Assembly: GCA_034698045.1 (NCBI GenBank)
Contig: JAQGAU010000310.1
Coordinates: forward strand, 1-31,387
DNA length: 31,387 nucleotides
Reading direction: 5' to 3'
DNA from: Paramacrobiotus richtersi
Taxonomy: Eukaryota; Tardigrada; Eutardigrada; Parachela; Macrobiotidae
A program made the translations under genes and the position numbers. The first letter of the stretch is position 1; each line of letters begins with the position of its first letter. Shown piece after piece: positions 10,002 through 22,516 of this stretch. The notes below the pieces were generated by a model. The model was not told where the DNA came from. It saw nothing but the letters and a program-made list of their open reading frames with translations, and did no database searches.

Positions 10002-11300
10002 TCAAACACAAGTACACTTAGCAGAACCACAACTGCTGCGAAAGTTAAAAAACCCGTCACTGGGCGGAAACGTCGGGTATTCGATAGCCGTTCCCTGGAA
10101 CCCCGTCCAACTATACGTCGTCAACTTGCAGCCGGCCGTAACGATAGCCGATTTCACTTGTCCCTGATCGGCCGCAGCCAAATCAGCGCTGAATCCACTG
10201 GTCAACGGTACAGCTGTCCCGGCGAAATTGAAATCTTGATACAAAATCGCACATTTGCCGGTGGTAACCAAATCATTTCCCCCAGTAAACACCCCGTTCA
10301 CGCCGGGCCCATACTCACAAGCGGCGTTATACGTGGCCGTCGTCTGTCCGTTACACACAAACGTATACGACGGGACCGTCGCCCCGACAGTCCCGGTGAT
10401 GATGTTGTTGACGGGCGGGGTACTATACGTGCAGGCTGGATTGTACGCTCCGGTCGTCACTTCACCGCACCGATACTGCAGGTCGGCTGTTGGGAATCCC
10501 TGGTACACGGGGGGTACGGTGTCGGTCGGAGTTGTGAGGTAGATGCAGTTGGGGTTATGGACGGTACCGGAGTTGACACCGTTGCATGTGTACGAGAAGA
10601 GATCGGCGACCGGTGGTGTACCGGTGGAGATGCCGTTGACGTCGGGGGTCAGGTAGACGCAGATGGCATTGGTAACATAACAACATCTGTTGGGGAGGAG
10701 GGTGTTGCCGCAGATGAATGCAGCGGTGATTCGGGTACTTCCAGTGCCAATGATTGCCTCCTTAACAGCAGGATTTGCGTCACGCGTTCCTGTTAAGCGA
10801 AACACTATTTTTGAGGCAGAAACTTTCCTTAACTACTTAAGCACACCCGCCGCTGGCTACAAAAATGGACCGAAGCGAGGGAACACAAATATTTTATTAG
10901 TACATAAGCCCACTGTTACTAGGTGATTACCGTAATAAGCACATTTGTTATTGTTTTTTAACCGTGACTGACCGACTGACACACAACATAAAACATGCAA
11001 TTTAGGGCCTGACAATGAGTACAGGGGACCTCCGCTTCGCTTCGGTCCATCATAATGATTTAATATGATAAATCAATAAAATCTCTTCGATATTAAAAGA
11101 GGAACTGTAGGACAAACCTGTCAATTTTTCTACCTGCAATAAAAAAGTAGCTGTTAAACTCAAAATATCGTATACACGCTATTTTTAGAATCTGTTACCA
11201 GTTGAGTGGAAATGACGCTGTCAAACAGTTTACTTTTCTGATCAAATGGGACACCCAGCGCCACGCAAATGAAAGGCAATAAAACGACAAATCGTAACAT
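10002..11300 (-). CDS. Secreted Cys-rich three-repeat protein with crystallin-like C-terminal module
   Basis: Proposed exons are 11199-11300, 11118-11133 and 10002-10789; together they give 301 residues in frame. Exon 1 encodes a clear signal peptide (MLRFVVLLPFICVALG). The middle exon is only 16 nt, bounded by TTGCAG and GT, and is needed to bring exon 1 (phase 0) into frame with exon 3. The mature protein has an N-terminal Cys stretch (CCYVTNAIC) and three repeats of about 38 residues (about 83-197) built on YxCNG...G...NPxC. A beta/gamma-crystallin-like unit follows (about 219-279; CAILYQDFNFAG and FQGTAIEYP), then a Cys tail ending CTCV. The last 80 residues closely match the C-terminus of the astacin at 13607-15452. 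It is probably extracellular; the function is unknown. The exon 1 to exon 3 link is inference, while the large exon is certain. Confidence 0.7.
10867..11048 (-). mobile_element. MITE-like element, copy 1 (about 182 bp), within an intron
   Basis: It is bounded by inverted ends GGACCGAAGCGAGGG and CGCTTCGCTTCGGTCC. A second copy at 22851-23031 has matching ends and an internal block with TGTTGTGT and GTCGGTC.GTCACG. No coding capacity. It lies between exons 2 and 3 of the Cys-rich gene. The target duplication is not clear (an AT abuts both ends). Confidence 0.7.
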
Positions 11301-13606
11301 GTTATTTATTTCTGAGATAATTATTGATATTTTAACGAAGTATAGCGAAACAGTATTAAATTCGGCTCATCACAGTTTACGGTTCAAATTATGGAACCAA
11401 ACCATGTTATGCAATACACACTGACACTGCACTCATGTAGGATATTTCACCGGCGTTTATATTTTGCAGTTTGCGTCTGATAATTGTCGATTAGATAAAT
11501 TCGCGTGAAGAAAACCATCGCTGGCGAATTTTTATCTTCCGATAGTCCTTTGCCATCTTACACTACAAACCAAGTCACCTTTTGTATGAAAATGCAGATT
11601 GTGGAAAACCCATTGAAAGCCGCTGTTGTCTGCAAAGCAACTGTAACAAGAATGCCCAAGGCCCGAGAGCAGAAGCTGCGCATTATATTTTATGGCACTT
11701 TTCAGTGTCTAGAAATTCATTCTTCGTTACATAAGCCATTGTAAAGTAATTTACCGTAGTTTATTCCGGGCAAATTATCCGCTTTCGTAGATTATACTTA
11801 TATGCGATCGTTCGCACAGGAACAGGCTTAACCGAACGCTTTGCCTGTTCTGTTTAGTTGCAAATGAAAACTTTTTGTATGTGCATTGTCTTACTTGGTT
11901 CGAGACTCGTTTTCGTTCGCGCTAGGTTACTGTATGCAGTGCGCAATAGCCTCAAATTTTGCGGCGCAAAAGTCAACATTTTTGACACTCGTTATGTTTT
12001 GCCAGATAATTCAACGCAGCTTTTTGTAACATATCAAAATTCACGTCATCAATGCACATGTCGATAAATGACTGCCTAATAATCTCGGTGGATCCATAAA
12101 TTTTTCAAACATCCAGATACCTGCGTTTCGGGTCATATTTTGTCAAGTCAGCAACGTTTTTGAGCAACACAATGTGTTAGCTAGAAACGTTACATAAAAG
12201 ATTGATTGTAAATAACCGAGCGGTTAAACTCGTGCTTTAACGTACACATCGCGCTGAATTGTTGTTCATCTTTCATTGTTAATTCAGAATGACACACTAT
12301 TAGTTGGTGGTGGCGTACAGATCGCGCTTGTTAACAAATTATTGGAATGCGATCTTCCAGGCCCAGCTTATACTCTACAGGTCACGTTTCGCCCAGAAAA
12401 CAGGTTTATTCGTTTTGCCCTGTGTCCCACGTGTTTCTCTTCCATGCCTCACCGATGTTATTGGTTTCACATCAACGTCTAGATTGATAATATTATTACG
12501 AAACGAATTAACAAGCTCGTTGTGTAGTACAAGAAAAATGGTGCCGCCATCTGTTGACACAACGCATTGTTTTTCGCTTATATAGCGCTGACCAAATGTC
12601 GCATACTTTTGTTGTTGAGAGTGCTTACTGAGTTGTTAAAGAAAGCACCAATACTTTTTCCACCGTCTTGCAGTCGAGAAAAAGTCATGAGCGTTGAATA
12701 CACTGCACCGCGGTATTGTTTGATTGGCGATTGCGCTCTTTTAGTATTTCCAGGACAAGGTAGCGAAACAAACAGATTTTGTGACCGTCGAATATGTACA
12801 CGAATCCATTAGCTTGTTCAACGTCTGTTAATTTAATTCATGTAAATTTGTATATGCAGCTTCTGTCGCATAGTTATCGCTTCGGAAATCCGGTTGGATG
12901 GAAGCAGTCTAAAAGAAAAAAAAAGTTTCTTCTTTTTGCTGATAACTCTTCGTCATATTGTCGTTACGGCAGATGGCACCGCAACAATGACGAAGTCGGT
13001 TTGGAGCCCGCTGCCTGTTTGTACAAATGACAATTGTTGGCTATAGGGAGAACGATATGAATACAAAAGGCATGCGACAGAGTGCAACTATCAGTCTTAT
13101 TAACAGTTAATTGGCACTGAAGCCGTCATTGTTATTTTATTGTGGTTTGTACAGCGCTGATATCGACCTTTTGGAAGTACGTCAAATCCTGTGAGATCAA
13201 TTTCGGCAACATTGTGCTAGCTTACAATTACTGTGTTACACAACCGGTCGACTCGATAACACTTGCAGCTTACGTAGTATATCGCTAGCAGTTCTTTCCA
13301 AAAGGATAAAAGTGCCAGCCGTGATTTGATTAGCGACTCCATGATATGGTCGCTTTCCCAGTCAGCTATATTACATCTTCCAGTCCACGCCCGACAGTCT
13401 TATGCTCGTAAAATATTACGAATCGACAATCTTGCGATGCTACATTTAAAACAGTACCAAATTTAACACTGTATACAAAAAAGATGTTTTCCATGACGAA
13501 CTACCGTTGTTGATCGTTCTTGCTAGATTTATATAGAGCTGTTCAGCCATTGCGTTGGGCGCTTAGAAAACTTTATCGAGATGAGATCAATACGAAAAAC
13601 AGACAT
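11301..13606. other. Spacer between the two secreted-protein genes
   Basis: No gene recognised on either strand. It includes the 5' flank of the Cys-rich gene and the 3' flank of the astacin gene. Short frames around 12276-12585 show no known motif. A small inverted repeat built on CTTCGTCA..TTGT occurs at about 12948-12995. Confidence 0.55.
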
Positions 13607-15452
<1,846 letters not shown>

Positions 15453-17080
15453 TTTCTCCTTCCCGAATTTTTGTCTGCTGCACACGACTGTATCGCGAGT
15501 TATTTCACTGGCCGGCAAAGCTTAGCGAAAGAGTTTACGACGTCAAGCCGTTAAAATATAAACGTTAAATACATCAGTTGCGGAATAATAATCGGTTGTG
15601 ATAATAGATTTCACACTTTTAACCATTGTATAAGAATTGTTTCTACGCAGGAAGGCCTGTTTCAATAAAACAATGGAGATAAAGTTCGTTTCGGTATCTC
15701 TATTGAATTGTTTATATGGCAGTTCTTTGTCTAATCGATCTGTAAACACTGCAGATGACGTAGCACCTATTAGAACACCTTGAAATGCCGCTCATGATTT
15801 ACGATACTGTATGGCACGCGTACGTACTTGACTGATAAGAACATGATAGACACCTGTAGTACGAGGCCTTCGACCTTATCTGCCCAACGTTTTTACTAGT
15901 AAAACCGTAGTAGAGCCGTAGCAAAACCGTTGGGCAGATAAGGTCGAAGGCCTCGTACTGTAGCTTTCATAAAGTTCATAGAATCTCGTGATGGTATCAT
16001 GGTCAAGTTTATTTAGTAACAATGTTTATTTTTGTAGATTGCTGTAAGTACGTCAGATTTCGGTACCTTTGGAGATACGTACTCTTCGGGAAGAATTGTT
16101 TGCGTGTACCGTTGTGTGTAGTTGGTAGCAGAAGGCTAGTCACTGCGTTAGCACATATTATTGCAAAGGCTAGACAATTCATACGTCAATGCCATGGTTT
16201 CGCGGTTTCGAATGCTTGTTGTTCTGATGAACGTTTCTCCTGCGAAATTTAGTAGTTTTATATGTATGAAATCTTTTGTCTCTCATTAACCAGTATACTA
16301 GACGCATCCAAATTCTTCTCTTATTATTGCTCATTTTTGTAAACATTTTCAAATTTAGAGATCGAAGCAAGTCAATCGGCTGGCACCTGTTTTCGGCAAC
16401 AACATGTTGCCGCTTAGCAGCTTAATGCCAAGTTGAACTTGGCAAGTTCTAGAGGATTCACCTACATACAGAACCAAATAGCTACGGCTCAGGATCACCA
16501 GACTATTGTATGTCCGTTTTGTATCCATTACTTTAAATTTGTTCAGCTGGTGCGTGCACGCGCGTATTCGCAAGTGCCGTACAAAACAACGCGCAGCTGC
16601 CACAGCAGAGTGCACACTTAGCATCTCTGCCCAAATGAAAAATACAGACTCCGCGTACGAGCGAAATTAAACCGAATCACAGATCAGCATGGCAGATAAG
16701 ACAGACAGGGAGAGCACAAGTGCGGTCAGCACAGCACAGCCAGCAGCATTCTAGCAAGAGTTGACGTGCTGCCACATACCTCTGCCGCAGCGAGGAGATT
16801 TTTTTTGGCCAGTTTGTTGCCTTCTTGTCGAGTTGTGCGCTTTCCATCAAAACCAATCCGACAACTTACTGTTAGTCACAGAGTTAGCAGTAATATTTCT
16901 AACCCCCGTAGTCAATTATTTTTCAGACAAGTCCAGTTTACGTACAGTCAGTCTAGTCTAAATCCGCGCTCGCAGATTTTATTATCCCGCTTTTTGGTGT
17001 ATCTTCCCGTCCTGATCTGCTGACGGCCCATCAGAAATTTGTCTCATTACTGAGGCTAGAGTGATCCTTTTCTTTCAACT
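15453..17080. other. Divergent intergenic region between the astacin and the plus-strand FMRP-N/F-box gene
   Basis: No gene recognised. It carries the promoter of the astacin on one side and that of the gene at 17081 on the other, plus a long hairpin at 15858-15959. A CTCATTACTGAGGC box at 17043-17056 resembles GCCTCAGTGAG (30735-30745) upstream of the paralog at 30694, in the sense orientation of each gene. Confidence 0.55.
15858..15959. repeat. Perfect 32-bp inverted repeat (hairpin)
   Basis: Arms 15858-15889 and 15928-15959 are exact reverse complements starting AGTACGAGGCCTTCGACC, with a 38-nt spacer. They look like the ends of a very short foldback element. No coding potential and no target duplication that I can define. 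Confidence 0.85.
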
Positions 17081-19147
17081 ATGGAAACCTATCAGGTGCC
17101 ATTTGATACCGCTTTCTCCTTGAACAGCGTCGACGTCCGCGGAGAGGATGGACTGCTTCACAGTGGCCGCGTGATCGATGTTGTGGATGGCGGCCCTGTG
17201 GTAGATTTCGGACCCTCCCGCCTGCACCTGACTGGCTTCGACAACGTGTACCATGGCCGTGACTCCGGCTACGTGGATAGTGTGAAGCGACGTATCAGTA
17301 ACGGACTGGCGACCTTGGCAGAATGCGGGCCCGTGGAGGTGCTGCTGCGTCTGCAGCCCGAGAACCCTTGGAAATGGTATCCAGGCATGCTGCTGGACAC
17401 CGTCGGCCTGGTCCGAGTCACTCTATCAGATGGTGAAGTGACGGGTATCGCGGTCCAAACACGCATTCGGGAGCGATCCACCGAGCAGATTCCGATGTTT
17501 AAGCGCGTAAGCAGTTATACGTTCTCCGGCGAAACCGTCGCAGTGCCCAATGAGCTCGCCGCATCCCTCATTTCGGATGTTCAGCTGATCACGGCTGTCA
17601 ACGCATACTGCCGAGAGCGCGAATACTGGATGATGGCTACCAAGGTGCTGAGCAACACACCCGATGGAACTCTGAAAAAGCTGGTGTTTGTCAAGAATTC
17701 CACTATGCTGGCCTGGCTGTTTTGGCGCAAGCCTCGCCCGACGGGTGGTTGTTCGGCTCCGAATGAGCGTTTGCCGAGAACAAGGGCGATTCGTCAGCCT
17801 GAAGTAAGTCCTGCTGGTTTCAGTCAATCGTTTCTGCAACTGGCGGTTTTCTTAGCGAATAGCTGGAATCGTCTACATCATGCTAGCGACTTAGTGTTGC
17901 TACCGTACCTAACAGGTATTACTGTAACCGTAAGCCATAGCAGGAAGTCTACGGAATACAATTACAGCGGGAGTGAACTGTTTTCTATTCGGTAATTTTA
18001 AAAACTATTGATCAGTACATGTGCAAATGTACCATTGTAACTGAGATCGGCTCAGTAACGTTTACTTGTAGTTACCGTCTCTCCCCTCGATCTTTCTGGA
18101 TGGACTGTTGCTTTCGCTGTTGAAAAACGGTGAAGTTCGATCGGTAGAAATCGGCCTCGTCTCCCGAGCGGCGCCCTGTCATGCAGACGCCATGCAGTCC
18201 CTGTATCGTGATCCGACATTTTCCCAAACATCTTCCAGTGTTTGACGACCTTCGAGCAGAGCCAGCTCCGGGGAGTGTGCCGCCAGTGGAACGCGATCCT
18301 GACACTCAACTGCATCCGCCGCGTCCTGATCGTTTCCCTACCGCGTTCCAACCTGGGTTTTCTGCACGTGTACCGCTTTGCCTCCTGCCTGTATAACTGC
18401 TGGACCCAGGACACCGGGACGCTGGTTCTGTACGGCCGACGGGCTCGGGACCATTGGACTCCCCGATTAGCGGACACGATCGGGCTGCTGCAGCGTATTC
18501 GGACCGAAAAGGCGCTGCCAGCTGCCCCGGTGTTTTTACTTGCCGGTGAATGGCATTTGACCGTTAACACTGCCAGTTGGATCACTGCACTGCACCCGGT
18601 TTTCGCGTCTTTAGCCAGCATTGGCCAGCAGCTTGCTCTGATGAAAGTCGGTGTTACGGTTGACCTGCACCAGTCAGATCCAGGTGATGAACAATTAATC
18701 GTTGTGCGCTTCCCTAATAAGCGGATTACTCGCCAAATGACGGTCAACGACTTTTGGGACATGTTAAACAGCGGACTGGACCATCTGAACGCTGCAGACG
18801 TGGAGCGCTTTGCGGAGCGGATCAATCCCTTTAGAGTCCCACGGGTAAGGAGAAAATGTGTAACGAACAAGTCGCTGCTGTTAGTGCTCCAGCTAGCTCC
18901 TGTTTGGAAATGTACAAATGAACTGAATTCTGCAAATCTTGTATCATTCTGTCTTCTGCAGATTCTCGGGATCACCCAGGCCTTGGACCCCCGCGACGGC
19001 GCGCCCTACCGTGGTATGTGGTTTTTCTCCAATGGTCCTTATAACCTGCAGGACGTCCCTGTTGGACAGCTGGCCAAGTTGACACTGCATGCCATGCTAC
19101 AGCGTCTGGGTTGTAAAAATGCTACAATCGTTTTCACTATCCGCTGA
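17081..19147 (+). CDS. FMRP-N-like + F-box-like family gene (copy A), one-base disruption in exon 2
   Basis: Exons by comparison with the two intact paralogs: 17081-17803, 18072-18844 and 18962-19147. Exon 1 (241 codons) has two Agenet/Tudor-like units, SVDVRGEDGLLHSGRV at about 16-31 and VEVLLRL....WKWYPGML, followed by a KH0-like stretch. Exon 2 has the F-box-like LTTFEQSQLRGVCRQWNAIL and the shared YRFASCLYNCW block. Exon 3 has TQALDPRDG..YRGMWF. Near 18217-18224 the DNA (CCGACATTTTCCC) is one base shorter than in the paralogs (CCGACCATTTTTCC in 25125-27382), so exon 2 is 773 nt and out of frame ahead of the F-box. The usual acceptor before GAT is TG, not AG; TTGTAG at 18071 would serve instead and adds nine codons. 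It is either a young pseudogene or a sequence error. Function as for the paralogs. Confidence 0.72.
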
Positions 19148-19995
19148 TGCAGTTGAGAGAGTTCAATGTTCATTATTTGAGTTTGAGTGGGCCAGGTGAA
19201 GCCACTGCCAGCGTTTAACATCGGTTTTCGAGCAAGCGTTATTATTAGGGTTCTCAGTCGGTTGGTTTGAATGTGTGTTTTGTGATGCTTTAAACGTTTT
19301 GTAAGATTCCGAGCGAGCTTTTGGATTAACTGTCGAAAGTGCGGTGATCATGACGCCCGGTCTCCGATTAGAACGTTTATTTCACATATGTACGTTTAGC
19401 TTCGTCGAGGTGCGGATGTGAATGCGGCGGATGGCGCCATTCTTTTATGGGAATGCAGTGTCATTAACAAAGCTGCGAAATTATCGCACTGTGCGAAAAC
19501 TGGCGGACTGAGCAAGAAGTTCAAATATAGATCCAGCCGCTTTGCGTCTGCATACCCATGCTGCCTTCGGCTCGAGTTTGAACCCACAGATTACCGTCTC
19601 ACAAGCGGTCGGAACGTGTTTTCGCTGTTTACTCTCGTGACGTTTCATTCTAAGCAGCAGCCATATTATTCTTTTGCTTGAAACCGAGCCATTGTTTTTT
19701 TGCAACAAAAACTAGCAGTACTTCTTTATTTTTTCGCAAGTGCGTGGCTGGCGATAAACAAATTCATAAGCTGAACATGATTTGAATTTCTACCAGAATC
19801 TACGTAAGTATTTAACAGTAAACACGATCAGAAAACGCAAAAACGCACATTTCCGACTATCGACATTCACACAGGAACGAAATAGCCTCTGACTCCCACA
19901 TACGAACTGAATAATATACGAAACATGTAGGTTAGATTATCATTTTACTCGCTAGCTTTTTGCTGTTTCTTGGGGATTCTGTTAAAAACAGTTAT
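19148..19995. other. Convergent spacer between copy A and remnant D
   Basis: It holds the 3' flank of copy A and of the minus-strand remnant. Short frames on both strands are not conserved in the paralogs. No other feature seen. Confidence 0.55.
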
Positions 19996-20556
19996 CTAAG
20001 AAAGAGACGGTTCCAAACCAAGGGTCGGGGCTTCAGTTAACATACAGTAGATCTCGATTGTACAATGTCTGCCACGGTTGAAACGCTGGTGCTGAGCGTG
20101 TAGAGTGAGCTTGGTCAGGTGTCGAACATCGACACCTTCCAGACCAGCGTCTCCATCGGGGTAGAACGACATTCCGCGATAGCGCACACCGTCTCGCGAG
20201 TCCAACGTCTGCGTAATGTTGAGGACCTGCAACGCAGCACAGATAAGTAAAACAAGCTATTTCTCCTGAAACCACAAGGATCAGCGTAGCGAGCAACAAA
20301 TTTAACGGTACAGCTACATGCCGAACTATCGTAAGCCTGTGTTATCAATAGCCTGAAGATCAGTCACACATACTGCAACAAACTACGAAAAAGAGCCATA
20401 CCGCTACGTTTCGGGGAATATATCATCGATGATTGAAACCGTTGTTGAGCTACAAAGCTTTCCTGACCTGCGCAATATCTCCTGTCGGGGCAGAATGCCG
20501 GCTGATCCACTGCGTCAAACGCTTAAGATCGTAGGTGTAGATCGCATTAAGATGTA
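19996..20556 (-). pseudogene. 3' remnant of an FMRP-N/F-box family gene (copy D)
   Basis: Exon 3 (19996-20226) is open and matches the family: VLNITQTLDSRDGVRYRGMS, then GLEGVDVRHLTKLTLHA. It has a longer C-terminus than the other copies. Its acceptor is GTTGCAG. Upstream, 20468-20556 encodes the end of exon 2 (DLKRLTQWISRHSAPTGDIAQ without its neighbours) with a CAG/GTCAGG donor like that of the gene at 25125. Homology stops at about 20556, where a LINE 3' tail begins. No exon 1 or F-box part is found beyond the LINE, so the 5' three-quarters of this gene are missing. Inference: LINE insertion into exon 2 accompanied or followed by deletion. Confidence 0.75.
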
Positions 20557-20559
20557 TTT

Positions 20560-21680
20560 CAATAATTTATTTATTTATTTATTTCACTACATGGCAGGTA
20601 ACCCGTCTGCTGATACTGCTGACATTAGCACACGGGAGTTTAAACCTGGCAGAACACAACATAAAGTGAAGCAAGAAAACGTACAGTGTCAAACAAAAAA
20701 CAACCATCAAACGGCACGAGAGATTATGCAAGAGATATGCAAGAAAATGCGTGCCGGAAGAACGCTAACGTATGCCAATCAAGGGGATTATTCCCAAGTT
20801 TTTCCATTTTCTCCAGGAGTTTCTTCAGCCGCATGGCCAGGGTGCTGTCTCCTGTTTTCGTGCACGCTTCCATAGTGATGACCGTCCGTTCGCTGTTTCG
20901 CAGGCAGCATGGCTTCTTCGGCTTCTCTATGACAACCATTTCCGTGAGATAAGGGGGAAGATGGAATTTATCGGGATGCTTGATTTTGTATAGCCAGATC
21001 GCGTCCAGTTCCTTCCATCGTTCAGACAACGGAAGGATTTTGTAGTCTCGCATCAGCTGATCTGTTGGAACGGCCTTGTAGTCGGACACGGCTCGAATAG
21101 CGTTTCGCTGTACGGCTTCCAGTTTCCCTAGTACGGACGCAGACGCGGTGCTCCAAACAGGAGCACAGTAGTCCAGATGAGACTGGACAAACGCGTGATA
21201 AAGTCCAATACGTTGGAATACCGGTAGTCCATCTTTTGCACGGTTGATCAGAGCGATTCCATGATTCGCACTTTTCTGGACCTTTTTTACGTGATCGGTC
21301 CATTTTAAGTGCTCGTCAATTATCACTCCATGGCGCTTCACGGTAGTCTCCGGCTCGATTACATAACCATTCAGACTGATAGGCACATTCTTTTCTCGAT
21401 TCCGACACGAACTGATGAACAGCAGCTTTGATTTCTTCTCGTTTATAGCCAGGCAATTTGATTCGAACCATTCTGTTGCCGCTGGCATCACCTTGGACAG
21501 CTTTTCCGCAGCTTCCGATTTTGTTTCCGCAATGGCGTAACCAATCGTATCGTCGGCAAAACTTCGAACTGTACATCTGGAGACTCCATTTTCAAAAAAT
21601 CATTTAAATGGACCGTGAATAGAATCGGTCCAAAAACGGATCCCTGTGGCACATGATTCCCTGATAAAGAAAAGAAGACA
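20560..21680 (-). mobile_element. 5'-truncated LINE (non-LTR retrotransposon), reverse-transcriptase fragment
   Basis: The minus strand encodes the C-terminal half of a LINE reverse transcriptase. It shows HVPQGSVFGPILFT, then FADDTIGYAIAE (the catalytic ADD box), then INEKKSKLLF, GVIIDEHLKWTDHV and GLYHAFVQSHLDYCAPVW. The frame from 21491 to 20724 is open. One indel in an A/T run at about 21593-21600 separates the PQGS frame from the FADD frame. The 3' end carries a (TTTA)n tail, in plus orientation, at 20566-20584, next to the exon remnant of copy D. No endonuclease domain is present. The 5' border is uncertain to about 70 bp. The look is that of the CR1/Jockey-like group, but I cannot place the clade. 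It is dead on arrival by 5' truncation. Confidence 0.8.
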
Positions 21681-21719
21681 CCCGCGGTTCATCTGTTACT
21701 ACGCGCTCTTTTACTGCTA

Positions 21720-21995
21720 CTTCCGATCGATACTTCCGAGTTCCGGTTAATTTCATCACTGGTTCATTTTGCGCTGCGTATTTTGTTAATCATCCTACTG
21801 ATTCGTACACTAGAGAAACTGTTCAGTTCTTGGACGGAAGATTCGTGTACTACAAGTCAACATTCAAAGGAGTGTTAGTTTAGCAATAGTAAACGTTACA
21901 ATTTGTATTGGGTGTACGTTTCCACAACACTTACACGGCTGCAGCGGTACGGATTATGGTGACGTTTTTAATTCGTAGTTTGCGATGACGTTTAG
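21720..21995. repeat. Duplicated noncoding segment, copy 1
   Basis: It resembles 28005-28235 in the same orientation. Shared blocks include CCGGTTAATTTC, CTAGAGAAACTGTTC, GTTCTTGGACGGAAGATTC and TTTTTAATTCG.AGTTTGCGA. At 28005-28235 the segment lies about 150 bp past the stop of a family gene, so this copy may mark the 3' flank of a lost paralog. Alternatively it is a dispersed repeat. Confidence 0.65.
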
Positions 21996-22228
21996 CCATC
22001 TGCGATATGCCCTGCCTGGCCATATTTATATGTCTATTCAGAATTTATGAATTTATTGCGTGCTTATTGTGTTCATTTTCATGTTGTGCCTCTATTAATT
22101 AATAGGTAGGTTTCAATATAAAGATGGCGATAAAGACTGGCGATAGAAGTAAATTTGCGTTGATTAAATTTCATCATATACTAATTAGTGTACATACTTC
22201 TTTGTGCACGTCACTGAAGTCAGACTTG
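21996..22228. other. Short spacer before the solo LTR
   Basis: Nothing recognised apart from AT-rich sequence. Confidence 0.4.
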
Positions 22229-22512
22229 TGTGAGAGAGGCGGCACCTGTACGTACGGTTTTCTCTCTCTTTACGGAATGTCTCCGTATAGTGTGGGGATT
22301 TCCCCCGTTTCTCTCTCGTCTGTGTCTTTCTGCGGCTATAAAGCCGAGTGCAATTGCATTGCACAGTTTAGAGTGCGCTCTCGCTAGATCGAAACGGCAG
22401 CATATCTGCCGTTTCCGTTCTTCTGTGTGTTTTGTACTTCCGGGTTTGATCCCGTCAGTGTGTGTCACCAATAAACACTGTTTATCGGCTCCTGTTCTCG
22501 GTTCTCCTGACA
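22229..22512 (+). mobile_element. Solo LTR (284 bp) with CTTG target duplication
   Basis: The segment starts TGTGAG and ends TGACA (TG...CA) and is flanked by CTTG at 22225-22228 and 22513-22516. It carries TATAAA at 22337-22342 and AATAAA at 22470-22475 in the same orientation, as expected of an LTR promoter and poly-A signal. A perfect 10-bp stem with 5-nt loop lies at 22391-22415. No internal region is attached, so it is the relic of LTR-LTR recombination. The family cannot be set from the LTR alone. Confidence 0.72.
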
Positions 22513-22516
22513 CTTG

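Noticed and set aside
10158-10796. A 212-residue plus-strand frame
   Set aside because: It is antisense to the Cys-repeat exon; the repeats and crystallin-like motifs are on the minus strand.
10002-11300. Horizontal transfer from bacteria for the crystallin-like or Cys-repeat protein
   Set aside because: The gene has introns and a module shared with a neighbouring animal astacin; nothing in the sequence suggests a foreign origin.
12276-12585. Overlapping small frames on both strands
   Set aside because: They have no motif, no paralog in the window, and composition like surrounding spacer.
18052-18975. A 307-residue open frame on the minus strand opposite exon 2 of copy A
   Set aside because: It is the antisense of a conserved coding exon, crosses the exon 2/intron 2 border, and has no recognisable domain.
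21680-21755. Possible further LINE coding sequence (LTGTRKYRSEVAV-like frame)
   Set aside because: Part of it overlaps sequence shared with the 3' flank of copy C, so I could not assign it to the LINE with confidence.
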